Shown: piece after piece, positions 8,268 through 17,925 of the stretch
How positions within the stretch are numbered: position 1 is the stretch's first letter
How the letters are laid out: each line of letters begins with the position of its first letter
Assembly: GCF_030409715.1 (NCBI RefSeq)
Contig: NZ_JAUFQI010000001.1
Coordinates: 1,735,001 to 1,799,000 of the forward strand
Length of the DNA stretch: 64,000 bases
Reading direction: 5' to 3'
From: Reinekea marina
GTDB taxonomy: Bacteria > Pseudomonadota > Gammaproteobacteria > Pseudomonadales > Natronospirillaceae
Notes under the pieces: generated by a model
Seen by the model: the letters and a program-made list of their open reading frames with translations, nothing else
Databases searched by the model: none
Told to the model about the DNA's origin: nothing
Position numbers and translations under genes: made by a program

Positions 8268-8297
8268 TTGCCGTATCATTAAGTGAAATTGTGTAAT
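8268..8297 (+). promoter_or_regulatory. Candidate sigma-70 promoter for trmJ-cysE
   Basis: TTGCCG (8268-8273) and TGTAAT (8292-8297) are separated by 18 bases. The predicted transcript would begin just upstream of the AGGAAGG ribosome-binding site. Confidence 0.4.
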
Positions 8298-8317
8298 TTT
8301 TAACAGGAAGGTCTTTC

Positions 8318-9058
8318 TTGCAGTTTGATCATATAAAAATCGTCATGGTAAATACCTCGCATGCAGGCAATATTGGTTCCGCTGCTCGAGCCATGAAAAC
8401 CATGGGGTTTAAACACCTTGTATTGGTAGAGCCTAAAGAGTTCCCCTCACAAGAGGCTACCACTTTAGCTGCGGGCGCAGGCGATGTTTTAGAGAACGCC
8501 CAGGTAGTGAATACATTGCAAGAGGCCGTCGCCGATTGCGCATTGGTGGTGGGTGCTTCGGCACGTTCAAGAAGCTTGCCTTGGCCATTGGTTAACCCTC
8601 GGGAAATGGCACATCAGGTGCTTGCCTTACCTAGCAGTGAAAAAACTGCAGTTGTCGTAGGGCGCGAGCGCAGTGGTTTAACCAATGAAGAGCTAGCGAT
8701 ATGCCAATGCCATGTGCATATACCTTCTAACCCTGAATACAGTTCTTTAAATGTTGCCAGTGCCGTTCAGGTGTTGTGTTATGAGTTGGTGATGTCTTCG
8801 GTCAGTTTAGAAGCAAGAGATAAGCCTGCATTTGGTGTTGAGTGGGATCAAAAGCCAGCAAACAGTGGCCAGTTAGAGAGTTTATTTGATCATTGGCAAA
8901 AAACGTTGGTTGATATTGATTTCCTAGACCCCAATAACCCCAGAACATTAATGAGTAAAATTCGCCGCTTAGTCTTAAGAGCGCAGCCAGATGAGGTCGA
9001 AGCCAATATTCTGCGTGGCATGTTAAGTCAAGTCGATAAGACCATAAGGAAGTCTTAG
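8318..9058 (+). CDS. trmJ: tRNA (cytidine/uridine-32-2'-O)-methyltransferase TrmJ
   Basis: SPOUT-class RNA methyltransferase, 246 residues, which 2'-O-methylates position 32 of tRNA anticodon loops using S-adenosylmethionine. Family motifs are visible: [14 protein letters not shown] near the N-terminus, [11 protein letters not shown] in the middle, and the trefoil-knot segment [16 protein letters not shown]. The C-terminal helical extension is typical of TrmJ. The start is TTG at 8318, supported by AGGAAGG at 8305-8311. It is followed one base later by cysE, an order common in gammaproteobacteria. Confidence 0.92.
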   Translation: MQFDHIKIVMVNTSHAGNIGSAARAMKTMGFKHLVLVEPKEFPSQEATTLAAGAGDVLENAQVVNTLQEAVADCALVVGASARSRSLPWPLVNPREMAHQVLALPSSEKTAVVVGRERSGLTNEELAICQCHVHIPSNPEYSSLNVASAVQVLCYELVMSSVSLEARDKPAFGVEWDQKPANSGQLESLFDHWQKTLVDIDFLDPNNPRTLMSKIRRLVLRAQPDEVEANILRGMLSQVDKTIRKS

Positions 9059-9059
9059 A

Positions 9060-9833
9060 ATGTTCGCCAGATTAAAAGATGATATCCAAAGTGTGTTTGA
9101 TCGAGACCCTGCCGCGCGAAGCTGGTTAGAAGTCTTGCTAAATTATCCAGGGTTACACGCCATATTGTTTCATCGGTTGTCTCACCGTTTGTGGGGATGG
9201 AACTTAAAAGTGTTAGCGCGTTGGGTGTCTCAGTTTAGCCGCTGGCTAACCGGCATAGAAATACACCCAGGCGCCAAGGTTGGGCGTCGGTTTTTTATTG
9301 ATCACGGCATGGGTGTGGTCATTGGAGAAACGGCCGAAATTGGTGATGATGTCACGATTTATCAAGGCGTGACATTAGGGGGGACCAGTTGGAGTAAAGG
9401 GAAGCGCCACCCAACCTTAGAAGACGGCGTCATTGTCGGTGCCGGTGCGAAGGTGCTAGGTCCATTCACCGTGGGCAGAAATGCCCGCGTTGGTTCAAAT
9501 GCTGTTGTTACAAAAGAAGTGCCAGAGAATGCGACGGTCGTCGGGATTCCAGGGCGAATCGTCAGACAAGATGGTGAGAAAGTATCGCTATTGAACGATA
9601 AGCAAAAAGAAATGGCACAAAAAATCGGTTTTGATGCCTATGGTGGTGCGGATATGCCCGATATTACAGCGCACGCAATTAAAGCCCTATTAGACCATGT
9701 TCAAGCACAAGATGAACGGATCAACAATATGTGCGGGGCCATCAAAAAAATGGATAAAAACTTTAAATCTAACGGCGATTTAGAAATAAATTGTGACGAT
9801 TTTGTCTCCATTGAAGAGGCCGACAAAAGCTAA
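9060..9833 (+). CDS. cysE: Serine O-acetyltransferase
   Basis: Catalyses acetyl transfer from acetyl-CoA to L-serine, the first committed step of cysteine synthesis, in the cytoplasm. It has a helical N-terminal domain, then left-handed beta-helix hexapeptide repeats from about residue 65, including [17 protein letters not shown] and the [17 protein letters not shown] loop that carries active-site histidine. At 257 residues it resembles the shorter EpsC-type enzymes. The acidic C-terminal tail after residue 185 is not hexapeptide. It is one base downstream of trmJ and ends at a strong terminator. Confidence 0.93.
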   Translation: MFARLKDDIQSVFDRDPAARSWLEVLLNYPGLHAILFHRLSHRLWGWNLKVLARWVSQFSRWLTGIEIHPGAKVGRRFFIDHGMGVVIGETAEIGDDVTIYQGVTLGGTSWSKGKRHPTLEDGVIVGAGAKVLGPFTVGRNARVGSNAVVTKEVPENATVVGIPGRIVRQDGEKVSLLNDKQKEMAQKIGFDAYGGADMPDITAHAIKALLDHVQAQDERINNMCGAIKKMDKNFKSNGDLEINCDDFVSIEEADKS

Positions 9834-9854
9834 GCAGGCCATTTATATTAACTT

Positions 9855-9890
9855 AGAGGCATTAAACAGAGTATTTAATGCCTCTTTTTT
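9855..9890 (+). terminator. Intrinsic terminator after cysE
   Basis: Eleven-pair perfect stem GAGGCATTAAA / TTTAATGCCTC with a seven-base loop, followed by six T. Confidence 0.9.
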
Positions 9891-9993
9891 GAAATTTAGG
9901 TTACTAGAGTGCTACTTTTTAGATAGAAGGTGCAATGTAGGGTTAAATTTGAAATACTTTGCGCCTAATTGTTAATCTGCTCGGAGTTTACCG

Positions 9994-10998
9994 TTGTTTC
10001 TCACTTTTTTGATATTGGTGTGTGTCGCACTTTTTGTTTTGGGTCCTCGACCAAAAGTTGACCTAACCACTCCCATCAAGCCAGGTCGTTTTGGTGCTAA
10101 CCTTTACAGCTCTTATTCAGAAACCGAAAAGCTTAAGAAAATTCAGGCGCAACTTGCCGAAATTGAAAATTTTTTCCCAGCTGTACCAAAAGGGGCGGAA
10201 AAAGCGATTATTTTCAATAACGAACATCAGCCAACGAAGACAGACTATTGTGTTTTATACCTACACGGTTTCTCGGCTACTCGACAAGAAATTACCCCGG
10301 TTCCTGAAAATATTGCCAAGCACTTTAATGCTAACTACCACGCAACTCGGATAACGGGTCATGGGTTAACCGGAGATGAACTAGCCAAGGCAACCCCATA
10401 CGACTGGATGTACGATGCCCTAGAAGCTTGGCAAATTGCGGAGCAGTTAGGTAAAAAGGTCATCATTATTTGTACCTCAACCGGTGGCACCTTGGCAACG
10501 TGGCTGTCGCAACAACCGCAGACGCAAGGAAAGCTGGCTTCTCTGGTCATGATATCGCCAAATTTCGGACCCAAACATTGGGCCATGCCATTGTTTCAAA
10601 TGCCTTGGTCTCGTTACTGGATACCCTTAATTAGTAAGGGCGTTCACAGTTGGGAGCCTAGCAATGAAGCGGGCGCTACCTATTGGACATACTCATACCC
10701 GACTTCGATCGTGCACGATATGAATGCCTTTGTGAAAGCCGTTTGTAAAAGCAAGGTTGAGCAAATTAACGCGCCGACGTTATTCATTTATTCTGATCAT
10801 GATGTGATTGTGAACTCTCGTAAAACCGATGAAGTGGCGCGCCGTTGGGGAGCAGAGGTGAAACACCGAATTGCTGTACCTGCGCGTGCGAATGATAACA
10901 ACCACGTAATTACAGGTGATATAGTGAATCCAGCCTCGACGGATATGATTCACGGTGAAATAGCTTCATTTTTAGCGCGCCATGTGATCAAACATTAA
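9994..10998 (+). CDS. Alpha/beta hydrolase, membrane-anchored or exported
   Basis: A 334-residue alpha/beta-hydrolase-fold protein with a hydrophobic N-terminal segment (about residues 1-17) that could anchor it or direct export. The oxyanion motif is LYLHGFSA. The nucleophile elbow reads CTSTGG, so the first glycine of GxSxG is cysteine while the serine is kept. The acid is probably in YSDHDVIV and the catalytic histidine in NNHVITGD. This resembles carboxylesterase/monoglyceride-lipase types, but the substrate is unknown. The start is TTG with CGGAG upstream. It stands alone between two terminated units. Confidence 0.75.
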   Translation: MFLTFLILVCVALFVLGPRPKVDLTTPIKPGRFGANLYSSYSETEKLKKIQAQLAEIENFFPAVPKGAEKAIIFNNEHQPTKTDYCVLYLHGFSATRQEITPVPENIAKHFNANYHATRITGHGLTGDELAKATPYDWMYDALEAWQIAEQLGKKVIIICTSTGGTLATWLSQQPQTQGKLASLVMISPNFGPKHWAMPLFQMPWSRYWIPLISKGVHSWEPSNEAGATYWTYSYPTSIVHDMNAFVKAVCKSKVEQINAPTLFIYSDHDVIVNSRKTDEVARRWGAEVKHRIAVPARANDNNHVITGDIVNPASTDMIHGEIASFLARHVIKH

Positions 10999-11087
10999 TC
11001 GGTTGCGCGAATGCTCTATTTTGGTAAAATTCGCGCCCCAAAATCGTTTGAGCTCTGCATTTACGATGCAGCTCGCCATAGGATATT

Positions 11088-12080
11088 ATGAAAAAGATCG
11101 TTGTTTCAGCGCTTTACCACTTTGTGGAAGTTAAGCAGCCTGAGCGCCTACGTGCGCCATTGTTAGCATTTCTAGAAAAAAACCAAATTCGCGGTACCTT
11201 AATTTTAGCCAAAGAAGGCATTAATGGAACCGTTTCAGGCACGCGAGAGAGTATTGATGCTCTATACCAGTGGTTTGCAAACACACCAGAATTTGTCGAC
11301 ATTAAATCGAAAGAATCGTTTCACGATGAGCAGCCCTTTTACCGCACCAAGGTAAAAATAAAAAAAGAAATCGTGACCATGGGTGTTGAAAACATTGACC
11401 CGAAAAAAGTAGTCGGTACCTATGTCAAACCAACTCAATGGAATGAATTAATCTCTGATCCTGAAGTTGTCTTGGTCGATACTCGCAATGACTACGAATA
11501 TGATATCGGCACGTTTGAAGGGGCGGTGAACCCCAACACACAGTCGTTTCGTGAATTTCCTGAATACGTGAAAGAAAATTTAGACCCCACAAAACATAAA
11601 AAGGTCGCAATGTTTTGCACGGGCGGTATTCGATGTGAAAAATCGACGGCCTATTTGAAAGAACAAGGCTTCGATGAGGTATACCACCTTGAAGGTGGTA
11701 TTTTGAAATATTTAGAAGAAGTCAAAGCAGAAGAATCAAAATGGCAAGGCGATTGTTTTGTGTTTGATAATCGCGTTGCGGTGGGTCACGAACTTAAAGT
11801 GGGTGAATACGAGTTATGCCATGCGTGTCGTAAACCGTTATCAGTAGAAGAACGGCAGCACGAACATTATGAACATGGCGTGAGTTGTCATCATTGTTTC
11901 GATAAAGTATCCGAAAAACAGCGAGCACGTTTTAAAGAGCGTGAAAAGCAAATGCGATTGGCTCAAGAGCGTGGTGAGCTACACCTTGGCACTGAAGCTA
12001 AACAAACCATTGTAAAGCGTCGTAGATCAAAAATAGCCGAACGATTAGCGCAACGTGAGCTAGATACTCAAAAATCTTGA
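11088..12080 (+). CDS. trhO: tRNA uridine(34) hydroxylase TrhO (rhodanese-related)
   Basis: Rhodanese-family protein (formerly YceA) that carries out oxygen-dependent hydroxylation of uridine 34 in tRNA, a step toward cmo5U-type modifications. It has an N-terminal acylphosphatase-like domain, a rhodanese domain with the active loop [12 protein letters not shown], and a C-terminal cysteine-rich region (CHACRKPLS, then [11 protein letters not shown]) that looks metal binding. At 330 residues it is of usual length. Monocistronic, with a clear terminator. Confidence 0.92.
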   Translation: MKKIVVSALYHFVEVKQPERLRAPLLAFLEKNQIRGTLILAKEGINGTVSGTRESIDALYQWFANTPEFVDIKSKESFHDEQPFYRTKVKIKKEIVTMGVENIDPKKVVGTYVKPTQWNELISDPEVVLVDTRNDYEYDIGTFEGAVNPNTQSFREFPEYVKENLDPTKHKKVAMFCTGGIRCEKSTAYLKEQGFDEVYHLEGGILKYLEEVKAEESKWQGDCFVFDNRVAVGHELKVGEYELCHACRKPLSVEERQHEHYEHGVSCHHCFDKVSEKQRARFKEREKQMRLAQERGELHLGTEAKQTIVKRRRSKIAERLAQRELDTQKS

Positions 12081-12104
12081 TTTTAAGTATACCCTGCTGA
12101 AATG

Positions 12105-12129
12105 AAAGCCCACTTACGTGGGCTTTTTT
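12105..12129 (+). terminator. Intrinsic terminator after trhO
   Basis: Nine-pair stem AAAGCCCAC / GTGGGCTTT with loop TTAC, running into a T tract. Confidence 0.88.
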
Positions 12130-12245
12130 GTGCATTAAATTCAAGTGGCACCTATTGCGAGTATTTTGGCACGCTTTGCTAGTGTGGTTTACAGTGTACA
12201 ACGCTAAGATGAGGCACATTCTAAATAAGTTTATAGGAGTACAGC

Positions 12246-13073
12246 ATGTCAAACCAAGCTAAAGTGGCCCTTGTAACCGGTGCGTCATCTGGTATGGGTA
12301 AAGATTTTGCGAAAGCTTTGCTCGATGAGGGTTATGTTGTTTACACAGCCGCGAGACGCTTAGAGCAAATGGATGATTTGCAGAAACTGGGCGCCATTGC
12401 GGTAAAAATGGACATTACCAAAGAAGAAGAGATTCAAAACCTTGTCAGCCAAATTGAAACACATCATGGCGCGGTGGATGTCTTGGTTAATAATGCTGGC
12501 TTTGGTTTATATGGTGCAATGGAAGATACCAGCATCGAAGATGCTCGCTATCAGTTCGAAGTTAATATTTTTGGTTTGGCGCGTCTGACACAATTGTTAC
12601 TTCCAAAAATGCGTGATCAAAAAACTGGGCGCATTATTAATATTTCCTCAATGGGCGGTAAAATGTATACCCCATTAGGCAGTTGGTACCATGCAACGAA
12701 ACACGCCTTGGAAGGTTGGTCCGATTGTTTGCGCATAGAGTTGGCACCTTTTGGCATTGATGTTGTAATTATAGAGCCTGGTGCCATTGTCACTGAATTT
12801 GGCGATGTAGTACTCGAACCCATGTTGAAGCGATCAGGGCAATCAGCTTATTCTGAAATGGCGCAGGCAATGGCTAACGCCACTCGGGAGTCTTATCAAA
12901 ATGGAAAAGGCTCGCCCGTATCAGTTATTACCAAACTTTTGGTCAAAGCCGTACGTGCTAAGAAACCTAAAACACGTTATGTCGGTGGTTTGTATGCGAA
13001 ACCTATTTTGTTTATTCGTCGTATTGTGAGTGATAAGGTTTTTGATCGTATTGTTGCAGCGATGGTGAAATAG
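12246..13073 (+). CDS. Short-chain dehydrogenase/reductase (SDR)
   Basis: Classical SDR of 275 residues. The cofactor motif TGASSGMG, the NNAGFG motif and the catalytic serine followed by YHATK are all present, with the segment PGAIVTEF after them. The C-terminal extension suggests action on a lipid-like or bulky substrate, but this cannot be fixed from sequence. The ATG is preceded by AGGAG. The next gene, an AraC-type regulator, starts one base after its stop, so they are co-transcribed and the regulator may control this enzyme. Confidence 0.85.
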   Translation: MSNQAKVALVTGASSGMGKDFAKALLDEGYVVYTAARRLEQMDDLQKLGAIAVKMDITKEEEIQNLVSQIETHHGAVDVLVNNAGFGLYGAMEDTSIEDARYQFEVNIFGLARLTQLLLPKMRDQKTGRIINISSMGGKMYTPLGSWYHATKHALEGWSDCLRIELAPFGIDVVIIEPGAIVTEFGDVVLEPMLKRSGQSAYSEMAQAMANATRESYQNGKGSPVSVITKLLVKAVRAKKPKTRYVGGLYAKPILFIRRIVSDKVFDRIVAAMVK

Positions 13074-13074
13074 T

Positions 13075-14073
13075 GTGAAGCAAGCAAGCCGGTTTCAGTT
13101 GCAAGCAGGGTGGAATGTGATTATCAGTGATATCGGGCAAAATTCTACAGAAGTGGCGCGCCTAGCTGGTTTGCCCGAAGATCTATTTCAGCGCAGTGAT
13201 GCAACCTTAACCGCTCAAGAGTATTTTAATTTATTTTCAGCGCTGGAAACATTGGCTGGGGTCAACGATCTACCATTAAAGCTTGGCCAAGTCATTTCGG
13301 TTGAATCGTTCGATGCTGCTGTTTTTGCTTGCTTGTGTTCACCTAATTTAAAAACAGCCATGCAACGCTTAGCGCTCTATAAGCGCTTAATTGGTCCTAT
13401 GTTATTGTCGCAAACCAGCTTCGATAACTTTATAGAGTATCAGGTTGAGTGTTATGGCTATGACGGTGCTTTGCCAGTTTCAATAGCAGCAGTCGAAGTT
13501 GTGTTTTTCGTAAAGCTGGCGAGGATAGCCACGCGGCGTGAGCTAGTGCCATTAGCCGTCACGCTACCCAGCTTGCCTTCAGGAATAGAAGAGTACAGCG
13601 AATTTATTGGAGTTGTGCCTAAGCTTGGGCAAGGTGTAAGTATTAGGTTTTCAATGGAAGATTTAGAGCGGCCTTTCCTCACACAGAATTTAAAGATGTG
13701 GACCTACTTTGAACCTGAGTTGCAACAACGATTATCTCTATTGGATAAAGAAGCCTCCATGGCTGCAAAAGTCAGAGGAGTTCTATTAGAGTTGCTGCCC
13801 AGTGGTGAAAGCACTATCGAAAACGTGCTGTCTCGCTTGGCGTTAAGCAAACGCAGTTTGCAACGAAAATTATCGGAAGAAGGCATTACGTTTAAGGCTG
13901 TTTTGCAGAAAACCCGTCAAGATTTAGCTCGTCATTATCTTAGGGATGAGCGATTGTCACTCGCTGAAATTTCATTCTTACTTGGGTTTACAGATGCGAA
14001 TTCGTTTGTTAGAGCGTTTAGTGATTGGGAAGGCATTTCACCAGGAAAGGTGCGAAAAAATAATAGTCGTTAA
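13075..14073 (+). CDS. AraC-family transcriptional regulator
   Basis: A 332-residue regulator. The N-terminal 200 residues look like the arabinose-binding-like ligand domain (PF12625 type) found in regulators of lipid and amino-acid catabolism. The C-terminal pair of helix-turn-helix motifs includes VLSRLALSKRSLQRKLSEEG and the conserved end SLAEISFLLGFTDANSFVRA. The GTG start lies one base after the SDR stop with little Shine-Dalgarno, so translational coupling is likely. Its stop codon is inside the stem of the following terminator. The inducer is unknown. Confidence 0.85.
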   Translation: MKQASRFQLQAGWNVIISDIGQNSTEVARLAGLPEDLFQRSDATLTAQEYFNLFSALETLAGVNDLPLKLGQVISVESFDAAVFACLCSPNLKTAMQRLALYKRLIGPMLLSQTSFDNFIEYQVECYGYDGALPVSIAAVEVVFFVKLARIATRRELVPLAVTLPSLPSGIEEYSEFIGVVPKLGQGVSIRFSMEDLERPFLTQNLKMWTYFEPELQQRLSLLDKEASMAAKVRGVLLELLPSGESTIENVLSRLALSKRSLQRKLSEEGITFKAVLQKTRQDLARHYLRDERLSLAEISFLLGFTDANSFVRAFSDWEGISPGKVRKNNSR

Positions 14074-14104
14074 GTAAAGGTGAGTGGGCTCACCCTACTT
14101 AACG
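14068..14104. terminator. Bidirectional terminator between araC-type gene and gal operon
   Basis: A long hairpin: outer arms CGTTAAGTA / TACTTAACG and inner arms GGTGAG / CTCACC around TGGG, with a small internal loop. It is followed by AATTTTG on the plus strand and by a T-rich stretch (ATTATTTTTTCG) on the minus strand. The regulator stop codon at 14071-14073 forms part of the stem. Confidence 0.8.
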
Positions 14105-14117
14105 AATTTTGTAAAAA

Positions 14118-14543
14118 TTATAAACGCAAGCCGACAGCCACGTAATCTGCACCAGGGTGAGTGCCGCCTTCGATGAATATGCTGCTGCTGTTAACATCGA
14201 TGTTGAAGCCAATTTCAGCACCTAAACCAAACCCAGCATCAATACCAATGGCTGGACCCAGGCTTCCGTAAACGCTTAGCCCTTGACCAACGTATACCAG
14301 AACGCCGCCAGAAAGTTCGGCGCCGGCTGTTACACCGCCTTCTACTCCAACACCCACTTCTAATTCTCCATAGGTGTGTAATCCGTTAGACGCTAAAAAT
14401 TTAATATTTAACGGAATACCTACTGCAACGGTTGCGCCTAATCCACCATAAGATGCAATGGCGACTTCACTGCCACCTTTACCGCCTGCAAATGAAGTTG
14501 CAGCAAAGATACTTAAAATTGCTGTAATTAAAAACTTTTTCAT
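14118..14543 (-). CDS. Small glycine-rich exported protein of unknown function
   Basis: Not recognised. About 141 residues: a clean signal peptide starting MKKFLITAILSIFAATSFA, then a glycine- and valine-rich mature chain of alternating small and hydrophobic residues that suggests beta strands. There are no cysteines and no catalytic motif. A frame-extending GTG at 14555 is possible, but the ATG at 14543 has GAGA six bases upstream and begins a normal signal peptide, so it is preferred. It starts eight bases after the galM stop and ends at the shared terminator, making it the last gene of the gal operon. Confidence 0.7.
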   Translation of the reverse strand: MKKFLITAILSIFAATSFAGGKGGSEVAIASYGGLGATVAVGIPLNIKFLASNGLHTYGELEVGVGVEGGVTAGAELSGGVLVYVGQGLSVYGSLGPAIGIDAGFGLGAEIGFNIDVNSSSIFIEGGTHPGADYVAVGLRL

Positions 14544-14551
14544 AATAATTC

Positions 14552-15598
14552 TCACAGTTGAGTAAAACGGTACTCGATTATAGCGCTATAAGGATGGGAA
14601 TTGTCAAACGTACAATCTGGAAAGTGTGCGTGATTTGGCGAATCAGGCCAATATCCCGGTTCAAAACAAAATGCGCCATGTGTTTTATAAACTTGGGAGT
14701 CATTAATGGGCGTGTTGCCTAAAAAGTTCCCAGTATAAAATTGAACGCCGGGTAGGGTCGTTGTACAAGTTAATTGAATACCCTCGGCTCGTGCAAACGC
14801 GACGGAACTTTGTTCACCGTTGTTGTCTAAGCAATAACAGTGGTCATAACCATGCGCGCGCGCGATAGTAGGGTCTTGTTGGTCGTTAAGTTCAGTAGCG
14901 ATATTTTTCCATTGTGTTAAATCCAATGCTGTTCCAGCTACCGTATTAATAGAACCCGTTGGCATGCCTGTCGAGTCCGCTTCAACATAGTGTGATGCGT
15001 TAATCTTAAACTCATGATCATTTAAGTTCCCAGATTGCGCGCCTTGTAAATTGAAGTATACGTGGTTTGTTAAATTCACCACGGTGCGGGCGTGAGGTTG
15101 TGCCGTGTATTCAAAACTCACCGAATTGCTGTCTGTTAAAGTGACAGTCACGGCGACATCAAGTTGCCCCGGAAAACCTTCTTCGCCGTCGGCAGATAAA
15201 TAACGAAACGTCAATGTTGGGTGCTCATTAACCAATGCAATATGACTTTGCCAGATCTTTTTTGAATAACCTTCAAAACCGCCGTGAATATGATCATTGG
15301 CCATATTTTGAGAGACAGAGACCGTTTGATTGTCGATCGAAAATTGGCCGCCTTTTATTCGATTGGCAAACCGACCAATAGTGGCACCAAGCGAGGCCCC
15401 CTGATTAATGAAGGCTTCAAGTGTATCGCATCCAAGCACTAGGTTTTCACTGTCGTGTGTTAGTTTGAATCCTACCCAAGCGGCGCCTAAGTTACAAAAT
15501 TTTGCCTCAGCACCCGATGCATTTCGCAATATAAATTGTTTAACTTCTTCGCCAGTAGCCAAAGTTCCTAACGTTTGCTCAGAGATCGTTGCGACCAT
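14552..15598 (-). CDS. galM: Aldose 1-epimerase (mutarotase)
   Basis: Interconverts alpha and beta anomers of galactose and other aldoses, the entry step of the Leloir pathway. A protein of 348 residues with the family's beta-sandwich signature: the catalytic histidine region VNLTNHVYFNL, the substrate-binding NDHIHGG, and the catalytic glutamate in FCFEPGYWPDSPNH. No signal peptide, so cytoplasmic. It lies 30 bases downstream of galK with a CGAGG ribosome-binding site. Confidence 0.93.
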   Translation of the reverse strand: MVATISEQTLGTLATGEEVKQFILRNASGAEAKFCNLGAAWVGFKLTHDSENLVLGCDTLEAFINQGASLGATIGRFANRIKGGQFSIDNQTVSVSQNMANDHIHGGFEGYSKKIWQSHIALVNEHPTLTFRYLSADGEEGFPGQLDVAVTVTLTDSNSVSFEYTAQPHARTVVNLTNHVYFNLQGAQSGNLNDHEFKINASHYVEADSTGMPTGSINTVAGTALDLTQWKNIATELNDQQDPTIARAHGYDHCYCLDNNGEQSSVAFARAEGIQLTCTTTLPGVQFYTGNFLGNTPINDSQVYKTHGAFCFEPGYWPDSPNHAHFPDCTFDNSHPYSAIIEYRFTQL

Positions 15599-15628
15599 GA
15601 AAAGCCTCGAGATAATAAAAAAGTAGCA

Positions 15629-16777
15629 TTATGCCATAAATGCACCGTCTTCTGCGGTACAAATATAGATGTCTTCTTTAATTCCGAATGTCGCTTGATA
15701 TTGTTTCATCACCGTTTGACGAATATCAGATACTAAGTCGGTTGGTGCCAGGGCGACAACGCATCCTCCAAAGCCGCCACCGGTCATTCGAACACCGCCT
15801 CGGTCTCCGATGACATCGGCCACCATCTCTACTATTGCGTCGATCGCCGGAACAGTGATTTCAAAGTCATCGCGCATAGACGCGTGTGACTGCGCCATTA
15901 ATTCACTCAGCCTTGACCAATTTTTGTCTTTAAGCGCCGAAGCGGCATTTAATGTTCGCTCGTTCTCACTAATGATGTGACGGGCACGCTGGTAAACTTG
16001 CTGACTCATGTGTGTTTTTGCGTTTTCTAACTGGCTAAACGTTGCGTCTCGTAAATGGCTAACGTTGAGAGCTTGTGCCGCCTCGTTGCATTGAGCACGC
16101 CGTAAATTATATTCAGAATCGACTAAGCCGCGCTTAACGTTTGAATTAATTATAACAATGGCCATATCGCTATCTAAGGCTACTGGCTGGCTTTCAAGTG
16201 ATCGGCAATCAATGAGTAAGGCCTGATTTTTTTGGCCAAGAGCACAAACGAGTTGATCCATGATGCCGGTATTTGCGCCGATATATTCATTTTCAACTTG
16301 CTGCCCTAATAGAGCCGCTTTCTTAGGGTCTATCTCAATGTTTGCTAGCTCTAAGAGTGCTCTAATCAGTACAATTTCCAATGCCGCTGAAGAGCTCAAT
16401 CCTGCACCATAGGGAACGTCTCCTGCGATGGTTATATCAGCGCCCGTCAGTTCATAACCTGTTTGCATTAACACCTGGCAAACACCGCGGAGATAGTTTG
16501 ACCATCGATGTGTTGTGCACGCGGGAATGTCGCCGGTTAAAGAGAATTCAGTGATTTCTTTATTGAAATTAACCGCACAGGCTCTAATAAGGTTATCTTC
16601 GCGCTTCTTAGCACACACAAAGGTCCCAAAATTAATGGCGGCCGGCAATACAAACCCGTCATTGTAATCGGTGTGTTCGCCAATCAAGTTAACGCGACCA
16701 GGTGCATGGAAGTGGTGACTGGGCTCAAATTTGAATGCCTCAACAAAATTGCGATGGGCAATACTCTGAATCGACAT
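15629..16777 (-). CDS. galK: Galactokinase
   Basis: Phosphorylates galactose with ATP to galactose-1-phosphate. A GHMP-family kinase of 382 residues with the galactose-binding signature GRVNLIGEHTDYNDG, the ATP loop YGAGLSSSAALE, and the C-terminal motif RMTGGGFGGC. It starts one base after the galT stop, so translation is probably coupled. Confidence 0.95.
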   Translation of the reverse strand: MSIQSIAHRNFVEAFKFEPSHHFHAPGRVNLIGEHTDYNDGFVLPAAINFGTFVCAKKREDNLIRACAVNFNKEITEFSLTGDIPACTTHRWSNYLRGVCQVLMQTGYELTGADITIAGDVPYGAGLSSSAALEIVLIRALLELANIEIDPKKAALLGQQVENEYIGANTGIMDQLVCALGQKNQALLIDCRSLESQPVALDSDMAIVIINSNVKRGLVDSEYNLRRAQCNEAAQALNVSHLRDATFSQLENAKTHMSQQVYQRARHIISENERTLNAASALKDKNWSRLSELMAQSHASMRDDFEITVPAIDAIVEMVADVIGDRGGVRMTGGGFGGCVVALAPTDLVSDIRQTVMKQYQATFGIKEDIYICTAEDGAFMA

Positions 16778-16778
16778 T

Positions 16779-17828
16779 CTATTTATCCTTATAATGGTGC
16801 GTGCTGAGTGCTTTTAGCTTTTCTGCAGCTTGCTCTGGCGTTAAATCGCGCTGGGGTTCGGCTAACATTTCGTAACCCACCATAAATTTTTTCACCGAAG
16901 CGCTGCGCAACAATGGCGGATAAAAATGTGCGTGCAACTGCCAGTAGGGCGTGTCTTTTAAATGAGTAGGCGCACCATGCCATCCCATAGAATAAGGAAA
17001 AGAAGTATTAAACAGATTGTCATACTTGGTGGTTAGCACCTTGATGGCATCGGCTAAACTTTTCTTTTCATTTTCTGTTAGTTGATGAAAGTGTGAAACT
17101 TGGCGTAACCTAGGCATGAGCAATGTTTCAAACGGCCATGAAGCCCAATACGGAACGACAACGATCCAGTCTTGGTTTTTATATACCGTACGAACGTCAT
17201 TAGTATCTTCTTTTTGTGCGTATTCCAGTAGCAGATTTTTTTGATACGCCTGATAGTACTGGGTTTGTTGTTGAGACTCTTTTTTGGGCAAGGTAGGAAT
17301 ACTTGAATTCGCCCAAATTTGTCCATGAGGGTGGGGTTGTGAACAACCCATCGCAGCCCCTTTATTCTCAAATATCTGAACCCATTGAAAGCGTTTAGAA
17401 AGCTTAATGTATTGTTGTGTCCAAGTCTCGACAACAGTTAGAAGCTGAGAATGGGTCAGTTCCGGTAGCGTTTTACTGTGGTCTGGACTGAAGCAAATGA
17501 CATGCGCCTCGCCACTTTCAGCCTTCATTTGAAAGAGCGGGTCTTGTGATTGCGGGCTATCCGGAGAGTCAGCTTGCAGGGCGGCAAAATCATTTTGAAA
17601 AACATAGGTACCACTGTAGTTTGTGTTAACATCACCAGAGATACGTTCATTGCCTGGGCATAAAAAGCAATTTTCATCATGGGCCGGTAGTTGAGGCTCG
17701 TTGATTGGCTCACTTTGTCCTTGCCAAGGGCGCTTGGCCCGATGAGGTGACACCAAAACCCATTCATCGGTCAGTGGATTACGTCTTTTATGGGCGTGAT
17801 CGGCTGGATCAAAATTATCTTGGCTCAC
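16779..17828 (-). CDS. galT: Galactose-1-phosphate uridylyltransferase
   Basis: Transfers UMP from UDP-glucose to galactose-1-phosphate. HIT-superfamily enzyme of 349 residues with the nucleophilic motif [11 protein letters not shown] and the zinc-site cysteines in NCFLCPGN. It is the first gene of the galT-galK-galM unit. The start is GTG at 17828 with an AGG eight bases upstream. No galE or dedicated sugar transporter lies nearby in the window. Confidence 0.95.
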   Translation of the reverse strand: MSQDNFDPADHAHKRRNPLTDEWVLVSPHRAKRPWQGQSEPINEPQLPAHDENCFLCPGNERISGDVNTNYSGTYVFQNDFAALQADSPDSPQSQDPLFQMKAESGEAHVICFSPDHSKTLPELTHSQLLTVVETWTQQYIKLSKRFQWVQIFENKGAAMGCSQPHPHGQIWANSSIPTLPKKESQQQTQYYQAYQKNLLLEYAQKEDTNDVRTVYKNQDWIVVVPYWASWPFETLLMPRLRQVSHFHQLTENEKKSLADAIKVLTTKYDNLFNTSFPYSMGWHGAPTHLKDTPYWQLHAHFYPPLLRSASVKKFMVGYEMLAEPQRDLTPEQAAEKLKALSTHHYKDK

Positions 17829-17858
17829 GGATTTTGCCTATCCTTTATTTTTTTCGTG

Positions 17859-17886
17859 ATTTTACTTTATTTGAAAACGTTTTCAA
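17859..17886 (-). promoter_or_regulatory. Candidate galTKM promoter overlapping operator O1
   Basis: Minus strand: TTGAAA (17886-17881) and TAAAAT (17864-17859) separated by 16 bases. The -35 hexamer is one arm of the operator palindrome, so repressor binding would block RNA polymerase directly. Confidence 0.6.
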
Positions 17887-17887
17887 T
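17870..17887. promoter_or_regulatory. LacI-family operator O1 (gal)
   Basis: Contains the perfect 16-bp palindrome TTGAAAACGTTTTCAA (17871-17886) with a central CG, the typical form of LacI/GalR-family operators. It lies 43 bases upstream of galT, in the galT/lacI-type divergent gap. Confidence 0.8.
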
Positions 17888-17925
17888 AGTTATTTTCTTG
17901 AGATAGTGCCATTATTAGTTCAGTA

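Noticed and set aside
9793..9975. 60-codon ORF after cysE
   Set aside because: It runs through the cysE terminator and overlaps cysE in another frame.
11998..12252. 84-codon minus-strand ORF between trhO and the SDR gene
   Set aside because: It covers the trhO terminator and the SDR ribosome-binding site; composition is not protein-like.
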